A model generated the notes under the pieces. The model saw nothing but the letters and a program-made list of their open reading frames with translations, was not told the DNA's origin and searched no databases. This document shows, in pieces, positions 46,683 to 58,808 of a DNA stretch of 64,000 nucleotides. Location of the stretch: positions 3,782,001 through 3,846,000 of the forward strand of contig NC_134843.1 in the NCBI RefSeq assembly GCF_965363235.1, written 5' to 3'. The DNA is from Mytilus galloprovincialis. Its lineage: Eukaryota; Mollusca; Bivalvia; Mytilida; Mytilidae. How positions within the stretch are numbered: position 1 is the stretch's first letter; each line of letters starts with the position of its first letter. A program made the position numbers and the translations under genes.

Positions 46683-47455
46683 AATGCTTCACTGAGCGCA
46701 GCCTGATACAACTGCAGAGGTTGAACCCTGAACAGAACAATGGGGGCAAATTTGGATACAATATTCAAGTTTGAGACGGTCTGAATTTGGATTGTGATCC
46801 AATTTTTAACATAATATAGGTTTCTGACACAAAACAAATGTCAAGATCTTACAAATCTTTTGCGCAATACGGTGCAATTAAATATTTCTTCTTGAAAGTT
46901 TTTAAAAATTAAAAAAAAAAATGAATTCCTTAATAAATCTTGGACACCCCCATTTTTTTTTAATCCACCCTTAGAGCAATTACCCCCACAATCGATCCCA
47001 GCCTTTCCTTTGTAGTATGGAACCTTGTAGTACAATTTCAGAGAGATCCATACAAATAAACACATGTTATTGTCTGGAAACTGGAAAAATGCTAATTTTT
47101 TACCCTTTTTAGGCCCAATATTCCTGAAAGGGGCAATAACCCCCAAACTCAATCCCAGACTTCCTTTTGTGAAATAAAACTTTGTGGTAAAATGTCAGAG
47201 AGATCTATACACTTACACACAAGTTATTGTCCAGATACTAAATGCTTGTTTTTGGCCCCTACATGTAATTCCTAAACGGTTTGGACCATCATCCCCAAAA
47301 TCAATCCCAACTTTCCTTTTGTGGTTTTGTTCCTTCTTATTAAATTTCAAAGAGATCCATTCATATAAACTAAAGTTATTGTCCGGAAACCAAATGTGTC
47401 TTGGGATGACGATACCATTATAGGATCCAAAAAAAAAAATTGTGGTTGTATATCA
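46683..47455 (+). repeat. degenerate copy of the TIR repeat
   Basis: Starts GAGCGCAGCCTGATACAAC and TGCAGAGGTTGAACCCTGAAC as at 33,180, has three units around CCCCAAA(A)TCAATCCCA...CTTTCCTTTTGTG, and ends TTGTGGTTGTATATCAAG. It lacks the ACG run and the 135-base array. Confidence 0.55.
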
Positions 47456-47476
47456 AGTAAGACTGGCAGATTTTTG

Positions 47477-47722
47477 TAATGCTTTAAAATATTGCAGCCT
47501 GAAATACTTTGCAAAAGAGTCTGGCTTTATCAATTATAAGCATACATAAGTTTCAGATGGTATTACATTTGTATAACACTGACTTTGAATAAGTCTAGGT
47601 AATGCTTTAAAATATTGCAGCCTGAAATCCTTTGCAAAAGAGTCTGGCTTTATCAATTATTAGCTTACACAAGTTTCAGATGGTATAACATTTGCATAGC
47701 ACTGACTTTGAAGTAGTCCAGA
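47477..47722. repeat. 123-base tandem duplication
   Basis: TAATGCTTTAAAATATTGCA starts at 47,477 and again at 47,600; both units continue AGAGTCTGGCTTTATCAATT and ACACTGACTTTGAA/GCACTGACTTTGAA with few differences. Confidence 0.8.
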
Positions 47723-48162
47723 TTTACATGTCTGATCAAATGCGGGACAAGCCCGATAAATAAAGAGCACCGACACGAAAATGGAAATTGAATAAGGGGA
47801 AACATGAAGCACGCACATCAAAACAAACATGAGAAAACGAGAAATAAAACGTCGAAACACCTGAAATAAAAAGGTCGAAAACATTTCACGAAAATAACTC
47901 TTTACTACCCTCTACAATGTATTCTGTTTTCCTGTGATTTTGTTGAATTTTAAGGTGAATTTAAAAGTGTTTTTTTCTTCAAAGAAAATGGTTTGAAATT
48001 TAATGAGAGTGCAAGTTACATGTATGTGTTGTGTACAAGTTGTATGCTATATTAAAGCCAAGGTATTGTAACTTTTGAAAATAGTCACGGAAAAGAGTTG
48101 AATTTTATAACTTACAGACTAAACAATCTTATTACTGCTTATATAAAATGTAAATTTAATTT
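47723..48162. other. non-genic stretch
   Basis: No recognised feature; short chance frames only. Confidence 0.4.
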
Positions 48163-48279
48163 ACGAAACAGTTTATTGGGTGCAGACTTACAGAACTTTC
48201 GTTCATTTTTGAAATACAAAAATGAACGAAAGTTCTGTAAGTCAAGTTCTGTAAGTCTGCACCCAATAAACTGTTTCGT
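48163..48279. repeat. perfect-arm hairpin with 14-base duplication in one arm
   Basis: The left arm 48,163-48,211 pairs without mismatch with 48,217-48,279 around a 5-base loop (AAATA), except that the right arm has a 14-base insert CAAGTTCTGTAAGT, a direct duplicate of its neighbour (48,243-48,256). Confidence 0.85.
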
Positions 48280-50122
48280 CAGTTATGGTCACTTTATTTA
48301 TATGGTAATCAGATTTTTTAACAAGCTCCTACAACAGTTTTAAAATATATGATCCTCACTTACCAACACTTTTTAGTCTTGTTTTCCGTGAACTATTCTG
48401 TTTAATTTTGCTTGTAAGTTGTTTTTGTGTGGTTTTTGTAGACGTAGATGACTTTACCTTGACCTTCTTCGTTGTAAACAAAGTATGATTGGATTAAAAA
48501 GTGGGCAGGTATATTCTGGTACCTTTTTGTCTGAATTTAGCAAAGATCTATCGAAGCAAAACAAGTATAGGGAACCAGTTACTAAAACTTCCTTCACGTG
48601 GACCATTTCAAAATATTCGGGGGATATTTCAAAATGTTCAAACAAACGGGTTTTTTTTTTTATTACATTTGATTGAAAACAGACTTCCTTTTGTTTTTTT
48701 AGCTTTTTCAAAATTTTTTTCTTGCCTTATGTTTTTTAATGCTGTTGAAGTTTGATAATTAACTTGCTGTTTTCATAGGTACAGGGCAATTTATTTTATC
48801 CTTCCCCTTTTTTCCAAAATCTGGGTTTTTTTTTTTTTTTTTTTTAACTCAATCAATCGGAACTACTCGGCCTTTATCCTTGCACGAAGAAACACTGAAA
48901 GGCCGAGTGGTTACGATTGGGAACTCAATGAACCGTTCATATGATTATTAAAAAAACAAAACGAATAAAAAGAGGGTTAATTATTAACGGTTCGTTATTA
49001 AACCGGAAAAACATGAAATGTAACTTTGTTTTTCTTAATCGAAAAAGGGACCTCATTTCATTTTGACAAAACAAAAACAAAAGCCCCTTTTTCATCCGCC
49101 AATGCAGATCAGATGTCATGTTGTAGGTACGAGCGGTTGAACGCTTGAAACAATCTGTCCCGCGCTGGGCATTTATAAATTTCTCATTAGTTTTAGTATA
49201 ACGGATTCTGTTGTCTAGTTACCATTCCAATAAAACATGGATGACAAATAAATAAAATGTTCCAATGAATGTTTTTTTTTAATTGTTTTCTTGTTTGGAG
49301 GCGCCGCTTTCAAAAGGTGCATTCTAAAAAGTCTTATTAGGAAGCTGGCTTGTGATGTTTTGGATTTTTTGTCAGATTTTCGGAATCCTCTGTTTTTATC
49401 CATTTGAATGCCTTGAAAAAATTTGCCCGGTGACCCCCATTTTTCTTTTTGAAATTCTTTAGCATGTATAATGATAAGACATCTGTAAAAGTCTTATAAA
49501 ATTTTAATTACTTTTTAACAGTTTTTGAGAACGTCAACTTATCAATGATAAAGCTATGAAAAGTCAGGAGAGAATATTTTCCCGCCAAAATTTCAAAGGC
49601 TAATATCTTGAAAACAAGCAAGGTGACCTATATATTTTTTTGCTCTTTGGATTCCTTTATTAATCCCCTATCTATATAAACCTGTGTCTTGAAAAGTTAA
49701 TTACTTTGAAACTGAGAAGCGAACTCCCTTAAGCACGATAACAGAACTTCAACATGTACATGGTACTTTTCACGGGTCGAAATCAGTAGCCATGCAACAA
49801 CTTATTACAAAGAACCCCCCCCCCCCTATTTTATTTTTATAAACTGAAAAAGAATATTTCCTTTCTCCATTTATACTATATACCTGACAACATTTTTTTT
49901 CCAATTACCTGTGTACATTATTCTATTTGGCAGTATTTTGTTCAAGGTTATGGTTGTGTTTTTTAAAAATTGTTAAAACTAACCCCATATTTTGATTTTG
50001 TATTTACATTATGTCATAGATCAAATTTATTCATTCAGTGTATGTTCACTTGTGTTAATAATATAATATATCTTTGATTGAATTAAGCCATTCAATTGAT
50101 ATTTTATAATTTTTATGTCTTT
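48280..50122. other. non-genic stretch
   Basis: Contains T-runs near 48,830 and C-runs near 49,807. Around 48,855-48,920 an inverted pair (CAATCGGAACTACTCGGCCT / AGGCCGAGTGGTTACGATTG) makes another small foldback. No gene seen. Confidence 0.4.
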
Positions 50123-50278
50123 CAGTGGCGGATCCAGAGGGGGGGTTCCGGGGGTGCGCACCCCCCCTTTATTTTGGCCGATCAATGCATTTGAATCGGG
50201 ACATATGTTTTGCACCCCCCCCCCCCCTTTGCCCTGGGCTAGCACCCCCCCTTTCGAAAATTCCTGCATCCGCCACTG
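50123..50278. mobile_element. CAGTGGCGGATCC MITE (best copy)
   Basis: Left end CAGTGGCGGAT, right end ATCCGCCACTG: perfect 11-base inverted repeats, flanked by TCTTT on both sides. The interior is runs of G and C. Open frames over it are artefacts of those runs. Confidence 0.7.
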
Positions 50279-50499
50279 TCTTTCTATGTTGTGGTGTTAC
50301 ACTATTGTTTCAAAAAAGGGTCAAACGTTAAACCCTGCAGCATTTGTCCTAAGTCAAGAATCTGATTTTCAGAAGATGACGTTTGTTGATGTGGTTCATA
50401 AGTATTTCTAGTTTCTCGTTTTTCTTATATAGATTAGACCTTTAGTTGTTCTGTTTGAATGGTTTTACACTAGTCATTTTTGGGGCCCTTTATAGCTTC

Positions 50500-50628
50500 C
50501 TGTTCAGTGTGATCCAAGGCTCCGTGTGCAAGACCGTAATTTGACTTATAATGGTTTACTTTTACAAATTGAGAATTGGATGGAGAGTTGTCTCATTGGC
50601 ACTTATGCAACATCTTCTAATATCTGCT
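50500..50628 (+). repeat. SINE-like fragment (GTTCAGTGTGATCC subtype)
   Basis: Same subtype as 7,630-7,768, ending GGAGAGTTGTCTCATTGGC and CATCTTCTAATATC. Confidence 0.55.
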
Positions 50629-50926
50629 AGTATAATCACTATATTTTTTAGAGACTGATTTGTAGATTAAAAAAAAAAAAACAGTATCGCACTTCTTATA
50701 AATCAAAAGCGTGTTTGCCTCTATAGCCATGACCTCGCTGCTCGGTTTGAGATATATCTGTAGAACCTTTTTGAGTTCTGAATTAATCAGAATTATGCCA
50801 CCGCATTCTAAGCAGACTTTGTTGTTCATGATGGTTAGAATTCTTTTTTCAATCACAAAGATGTTAATTATGAGTGGTAAATAGAACAACTAGAGGCTCC
50901 AATGAGCCTGTGTCGCTCACCTGACA

Positions 50927-52590
50927 TCTATACTATTAAACGAGAAGACCTCATTTTGTGTGTCGCTTCTCTTCCTTCCACAATAAATCAATCATCATGC
51001 TTCTGTGTCCTATAGGTAACATGCATAGTCGCATTTGTCATCCATTCTTATGATTATTCAGATTGAGTTATTTTGGGAGAAAAACGACAAAAAAGGAGTC
51101 CGGATATGATTCCGTCATCAGACTAAATTTTAGTCATGGATAAGACTTCCGGTTTGAAACATGCACAAATACAACCAATCGTATGATAGATAACAAAAAT
51201 GAAAAATAAATAAGCCAATCAGAGCGTTCTCAATATCATGGTGTTTAGATCGCAAGAACCACAACTATTATACCTCCTTATAGAGGACAATTATTTTTCG
51301 CGTTTGTAAACTACGATTATACTACTTATATATATAGAGACTCTCTGTCTTCTGTCTACTGTTTTCTTTGAAATGTTAACGTTTACTATCTAAGGGGTCA
51401 TACCAGTTGCATATATGTTAAAATAAGTAAAACATGTGACACAAGTACAACCAATCGTATGATAGATAACAAAAATAAAAAAATAAATAAGCCATTCATA
51501 TCATGGTGTTTAGATCGCAAGAATCATAACTATTATACCTTCTTAGAGAGGACAATTATTTTTCGCGTTTCATATCATGGTGTTTAGATCGCAGGAACCA
51601 CAACTATTATACCTCCTTAGAGAGGACAATTATTTTTCGCGTTTATCAACATGTAAACTACGACTGTACTACTTTAATATATAGAGACTCTCTGTATTCT
51701 GTCAGGGACTTTCTATGTTAGTATAGAAAGTCCCTGATTCTGTCTACTGTTTTCTTTGAAATGTTTACTATTTTAAAAGTGGTCATACCACTTGCATATA
51801 TATTAATAAGTAAACATGCTCAACTTCATCTAAAACTACCTCGACCAAAAACTTTAACCTGAAACGGGACAGAAGGACAGACGACGGACGACCATAAGTG
51901 GGGCATAAAACATTATGGTTGAAAGGAAAAATAGTGATTTAGCAAAAACGAAAGTAAGGTAGAGATTAGAGGGAGGCAGGACCTTTTTCGGGGCGTCGGG
52001 ATTGGGTGTTTTTAAGCTCGGGATTTTGGGATTGATCCTTACGGAATCCGGGAATATATTTTTCGATTTCGGGATTTCGGGATATGAATTTCTTTAAATT
52101 CTGCATCTCAGGATTTAATAATTATAAGCCCGGGATTTCGGGATCAGGACCCCTCCGACCACCCCTCAAATTGGCCTAAGTCGGTCTTAGTCATTTATAC
52201 ATGATTCATATCCTACCATTGGTATGTTAATAAGGCTCTCAAAAGAAAAGGCACTGATGGATTGTCCTTGAAGCATATTTTATTAGACTAATAATGGTCT
52301 ATATATAAGCAGTTACATTTATTTCATGTTTGAAACGGTGCAAATTTTTAATTTGATTTGACTTTTACCAAAAGAAGCATTGTAGCAAAGGAGAAGAATA
52401 ATTGTGGTCTAAGGCCAGAAACACGAAAATAATTGAATTTAACAGAAAGGAAACAAATATCGGACTTTGGAAAAAGGGAGAGGGCTTTTGATACCTTTTA
52501 TGAAATTCTCCAGTCCATACATAATATCTTTTACAAAAAAATCATCCTAGAACAGTAGTATATGCCCGCGATTTCGCGGGTGTGTTCTAG
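50927..52590 (+). mobile_element. non-autonomous Helitron
   Basis: 5' end TCTATACTATTAAACGAG; 3' end has hairpin CCCGCGA-TT-TCGCGGG (52,565-52,580), six bases, then CTAG (52,587-52,590). The neighbours are A (50,926) and T (52,591), the A|T target of Helitrons, with no duplication. It interrupts the GAGGCTC repeat. No Rep/helicase frame, so it depends on others. The interior has a 276-base tandem duplication (51,173 and 51,449), a repeat tail ending GGGGCATAAAA near 51,911, and a CGGGATTTCGGGAT-rich stretch at 51,985-52,150. Confidence 0.75.
51703..51736. mobile_element. 34-base palindromic micro-insertion
   Basis: Perfect 14-base arms CAGGGACTTTCTAT and ATAGAAAGTCCCTG with a 6-base loop, flanked by the direct repeat ATTCTGT (51,696-51,702 and 51,737-51,743). 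The neighbouring tandem copy (about 51,345-51,362) has the same surroundings with a single TTCTGT and no palindrome, so it is an empty site. Confidence 0.75.
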
Positions 52591-53776
52591 TTTGTATTTA
52601 CAATTGATGCATGACATAATGCAATCGTTATACTTTTGCTTTAGTTTCAGACTTATCAAAAATCCAGTTTCCCCTTATCTATTTTTAGCCATGTCTGCCA
52701 TGTCTGCCATGTTGGTTGGCAGACAGGGTCATCGGACACTTTTAAACTAGATACCCTTATGCTTAGTGTGGCCAAGTTTGGTTAAACTGTCTCAGTTGTT
52801 TCAGGAGAACGCCTTTGTAAAAGATCACCAAAAAACAACGAAAAATTGTTAAATTCGACTTTAAAGGGCAATTTGGTCATATTGTCTATTTTGTGGATCT
52901 TACTTTGCTGAACATAATTGATGTTGATAGTTTATCTCTATTTATAATAATATTCATGATGATAACCAAAAACTGCAAAATGTCCATTAAATTACTAATT
53001 CAGGGGCAGCAACCTAACAACAGACCTTATGAACATTTTTATCCAGTGTCAAATTTGCTCTGAATGAACACTGCATTTTCACCTATGTTCTATTTTTAGC
53101 CATGTCGACCATGTTGGTTGGCTGGCTGGGTTAATAAACACATTTTTTTTAAACTAGATACCCATTATTGTGGACAAGTTTGTTAAATTCGTCTCTGTAG
53201 TTTCACAGGAGAAGATTTTTGTAAGATTACCAAAATTTGTTAAAAACTTACTATAAAGGACAATAACTCATAAAGTGGTCACTTGTGCATTTTGGTCATG
53301 ATGACTTAAAATTTTGGTGAACATTATTGTTGTTTACTGTTTATCTCTATCTCTAATCATATTCAAGATAATGACCAAAACGGAAAAATTTCCTTAACAT
53401 TACCAATTCAGGGGCAGCAACCCAACAACTGACTGTCTGATTCATCTGAAAAATTCTGGGCAGATATATTTTGACCTGTTCAACAAATATACCCCAAGTC
53501 AGATTTGCTCTAAATGCTTTGGTTTCAGAGATATAAGCCAAAATCTACATTTTACCTCTATGGTATATTTTTAGCCATGGTGGCCATCTTGGTTGGTTGG
53601 TTGGGTCATCGGACACATTTTTCAAACTAGATACCCCAATAACAATCGTGGTAAAGTTACATTTGGCCCAATAGTTTTTAGATGAGAAGATTTTTGTAAA
53701 AGTTAACGACGACGGACGACGGCGACTCCAAGTGCTGGAAAAACTCACTTGATCTTTTGGACAATGTGAGCTAAAA

Positions 53777-54694
53777 AAAGTTGGGACAGGAAAGTTTGTT
53801 TATATCAATCGTTGTTAATGCTGTCTTGTCAACGTATATTCACGTATCCTTTTATTCATATTGAAAAAAAAAACAGTTTATAAATGTGAAATCTGTTAGG
53901 TTAACATTTTTGGTTTCCAATATCTTATTTTGATAACTTTGTATTGATAGAAATTTTGTTTTTTAATCCGCACATGGTTCATAAAATCTGGTACTTTTGA
54001 TTTATTTCTGTGATATATATACCGTCTTTTTCAGTAAGTATAAAACTGAATAAAGCATTGTGTGTCGGTTATGGACGAAGCTGGATATAATATATATATA
54101 TAAATAGTACTGAACAACTGTATTCAAAGAATAGAAAAGTTTTCATTGTTAAGTTTTGACAACATTGTCAGTAAAAAGAACGAATGGTTTAGCATGAATT
54201 GTTTTTGTTCGAATAAAATGTCTGGCATCATGATGCTGTCAATCAGAAGGGTTCCTGCAAATATAACAAGAACATCATTATCATCACTATAGTATGTCAA
54301 AGATATGCATGTTACTAACTTCACGGAACTTTCGTGTTTTATTAGATTTATATTCTAAAGATTCCAGTATTTTTCATGTTTATTTTCGTTTTTTAACGTT
54401 TGATGATTTAGACGGTTTACTTTATTCTTTATCATGATTACCCATTTTTCTATTCTATATATTTTAGCACCCCTGAAATTGTTGCTCATTATTTAGTATG
54501 CCCCCCCCCCCTTTCAGGGTACGATGTACCAATTTACAAAAGTGAATAATTTAATTTTGGATGTAACGCGTCTTCTGATTGGCTGACGTTATTTTGTTAC
54601 CAGCCCATAAACAAAATTTAGTCATGTGACCGTGACGTCATCAACGTTTTTTCATGTTTTTCTACGGTTTAAAATGGATTTAGAATTAAATTAT
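53777..54694. other. non-genic stretch, possible 3' end of the TSP1 gene
   Basis: On the - strand an acceptor TATATTTGCAG at about 54,255 precedes GAACCCTTC then TGA (54,243-54,245). This is in phase with the TSP1 gene's last clear exon and is a candidate terminal exon. The flank 54,540-54,650 has GATTGG and TGACGTCA motifs. Confidence 0.3.
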
Positions 54695-54849
54695 AAGAAA
54701 TGACTGTAATATTTTTTCTGTCTATTCGAAATAACATAAAAAATGTGGTGCACACTGTTAAATAACCCGCTACGCGCGTTATTAAGTGTGCACCAAATTT
54801 TTTATGTTATTTCTTCATAGACAGAAAAAATATGACAGTCATTCCTTAA
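54695..54849. repeat. large foldback with GC-rich loop
   Basis: Arms of about 70 bases (54,695-54,764 and 54,778-54,849) share GAAATGACTGT, TTTTTTCTGTCTAT, AAATAACATAAAAAAT and GTGCACAC in opposite orientation; the loop is CCCGCTACGCGCG. Related in design to 3,288-3,432. Confidence 0.75.
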
Positions 54850-55206
54850 ATAATACATAAAACGACGACGACGTGATTGAATGGTGTGTTAGATTCAGCG
54901 TCTAGTGTAGGGAGAGTTCCATTCTCTACTCACGTTGAAGTCCGTTTGTGGCCTGTTGAAAGGAAAATGTTGTGTCTCTACCTAAATTTCCCTCATTTGC
55001 AATAGTAATTTATAATGTCTCGCCCTTCCTCTGAGCTGACCTACCTTGCAGATACTGGTTTTGTTCTGAATATGCATGAAATATTTGACATTGGATGTGT
55101 TAGCGAGCAATCTAGGATTTTCTAAATAAGAACCCAGATTTGCACATTGACTGTTTTTTCTTAATGTATGGGGGGACTGAAAAATCATAAATAAACCACA
55201 AATAAA

Positions 55207-55790
55207 ACTAGATGTGTCAAAACGACACGAATGACCCCGTCTCAAAAAGTTGAAAAATTCGCAATTTCAACAACAAATGTGGACACAAACATGATGGTAG
55301 TCTCACATATAAAAAATCAGCTCAAAATCTGAAGGTGTGTAGAAAAAAAGTGCGTATAACTGATTTTCAACAATTTTCAAAGTCGTAAACCTTTAATTTC
55401 GGCAAAAATTAGCGGAGCAGATCTAAACATTAATTTGATCTGTACCTCATCATGATTAACTCGCATACCAAAAATCAGCCCAATATCTGAAGGCGTTTAG
55501 AAAAAAGTCCGTATAACTGTGATTTTCATCAATTTATCAAAGTCCAAAGCCCGTAATTTCTGCAAAAACTATTAGTGGAGCGGAACGAAACTTAAACTTG
55601 ATCTGTAACTCATCATGGTTAACTCACATACCAAAAATCAGGCCAATATCTAAGCTGTTTAGAAAAAAAGTCTGTAAAATGGTTTGTTTGCGGAATGACA
55701 GAATGACAAAATGACGGAATGACGGAATGACGGACAAGGGTAAAACTATATGGCACCGACAACTTTGTTGCGGGGCAATAATAATGGCAA
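55207..55790 (+). repeat. dispersed repeat with GGAATGAC tail
   Basis: Head AACTAGATGTGTCAAAACGACACGA (small palindrome), a body unit of about 170 bases (CATACCAAAAATCAGCCCAA) repeated three times, tail of GGAATGAC units, end GGACAAGGGTAAAAC...GTTGCGGGGCAATAAT. Confidence 0.6.
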
Positions 55791-56147
55791 AATTGGGTTC
55801 CAGGACCACCCCTGACTACATACATTTTTGGAAAATATTATAATTTAGGAAAATGAAATGACACTTAATAAGGAATAATATTGAATTGGAATCAAATATA
55901 TACATGTATAATGTGTATACTGTTGACATACCATTCACTGTCATCTTGAATCGACGACACACCACTATTCTATGCTAGCATATTTTCATCGATACGACTT
56001 TTATTATGATGTACACTCATTTTCTAGGTCTCTGATCCTAAACAATTTTTTGATTGGTATGCACACTGAAAATCCTCATTCAGAGTTTTTTTATTCGAGC
56101 TATTTGATAAATTTTATTTTTCTTTCTTGATTGTATTTTATACTTAC

Positions 56148-57380
<1,233 letters not shown>

Positions 57381-57875
57381 TTAGTACGTTTTTGACAACT
57401 TCTATCAACCTATACATCTTAATCACTGTAGTCCATAATCACCCCTGGTGACTCTCAGAAAAACATTAGACTATTTTGAAAGGTTTCAGAATTTCTAAGA
57501 AGCTACATATATAAGAAGGGCATAGTGCATAAGAAGTGGATACTATAAAATTCTAACATCTTTCAATGTACATACAATCAAAAGTGTTTTTTTGTTAAAA
57601 GACTTCTCCGACCTTAACACCTTTAATTCTCATTCCGAGTGAACCTGGACTAATATCAAGAGAGTTGATCAAATGTCACTTTTAAAAGTTACAAATAAGA
57701 AAAGGGCAAATCATACTTTGTAAAATTACTTTCGATTTTGACAAGGTTCTCTGACACTTAAATCATCAAATTACCAGTATTTGATTTTGTTATTTATAAC
57801 ATATTTGTCATGTTTGTTTGACGCGTTTTTCTACGTGAGAGTCGGAATTCTTGTGGTTACAATTTTAAAAAAAAA

Positions 57876-58290
57876 GAAGATGTGGTCATGATTGCCAATG
57901 AGACAACCGTCTCCACAAGAGACCTCAATGACATAGAACATAACAACTATAGGTCATCGTACGGCCTTCAGTAATGAGCAAAGCACATACAGCCTAGTCA
58001 GATATAAAAGGCCTCGAAATGACAAATATAAAACAATTCAAACGCGAAAACTAACGGCCTAAATTTATGTACAAAAAATGAATGAAAAAAATATATGTAA
58101 CACATCAACAAAATACAACCACTGAATAACAGGCTCCTGACTTGGGACAGGCACATACATACAGAATGTGGTGAGGTTGAACATGTTAGCGGGATCCCAA
58201 TCCTCCCCTAACCTCGGACAGCGGTGTAACAGTACAACATATAAGTACGAACTATAAAAATCAGTTGAGAAATGCTCAACTCATCAGATG
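57876..58290 (-). repeat. longest SINE-like mussel repeat copy
   Basis: Starts AGAAGATGTGGTCATGATTG and TGCCAATGAGACAACC, continues GTACGGCCTTCAG, AAAACTAACGGCC, CAGGCTCCTGACTTGGGAC and TTAGCGGGATCCCAA, and ends near ATCAGATGGATA. I recognise this as a very common mussel interspersed repeat. Its start is the reverse complement of the end shared by the short copies. Confidence 0.7.
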
Positions 58291-58348
58291 GATACACATA
58301 GAAATATATGGAACGCCGTAACTGCCTTATGGTACTTCATTTTTTATC

Positions 58349-58690
58349 ATGATGAGGTTTTTCTATATTATGATGAGCTTTTTCTCTATTATGACGAGCT
58401 TTTTCTTTATGTTGAGAAATAATAGAGAAAAACCTCATCATAATAAAGAAAATTCTCATCATAATAGAGAAAAACCTCATCATAATAGAGAAAAACCTCA
58501 TCATAATAAAGAAAAAGCTCATCATAATAGAGAAAAAGCTTATCATAATAGAGAAAAACCTCATCATAATAAAGAAAAAGCTCATCATAATAAAGAAAAA
58601 GCCCATCATGATAGAGAAAAACCTCCTCATTATAGAGAAAAACCTCATCATAATAAAGAAAAAGCTCATCATAATAGAGAAAAAGCTCAA
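58349..58690. repeat. 21-base minisatellite with an internal inversion
   Basis: About three units run in one orientation (58,349-58,411), then about 13 in the other (58,419-58,690), of the type CATCATAATAGAGAAAAACCT. Because the period is 21 bases, frames stay open on both strands (His/Lys/Glu heptads on +, Phe/Met or Tyr/Asp-rich on -). No start context, splice sites or homology support translation. Confidence 0.85.
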
Positions 58691-58808
58691 CCCTTGACAT
58701 ATCGTATCAATGGACAGTTATTAAAATAGCATATGCAAGTGTTATATAGGACGGTAGCCACATAGAAATGGAAAATTAACAATCGGAAAATTGATGTTTT
58801 GTTTTTGT

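Larger units (their letters stand above)
50890..53776 (+). repeat. GAGGCTC...GTGAGCT bivalve repeat, split by a Helitron
   Basis: Head ACTAGAGGCTCC-AATGAGCC-TGTGTCGCTCACC (50,890-50,922) with a small palindrome. The body from 52,591 has two to three copies of a unit of about 500 bases (ATTTTTAGCCATG...TTGGTTGGC...GGGGCAGCAACC). A GACGACGGACGACGG run follows, and the end AACTCACTTG...GTGAGCTAAAAA. The same family is at 61,139-64,000. The unit is not coding. Confidence 0.65.

Noticed and set aside
50115..50411. Pro/Gly-rich frames on both strands near 50.2 kb
   Set aside because: Produced by runs of G and C inside a CAGTGGCGGATCC MITE.
58349..58729. 126-codon His/Lys/Glu-rich protein
   Set aside because: A 21-base minisatellite; open on both strands because the period is a multiple of three.
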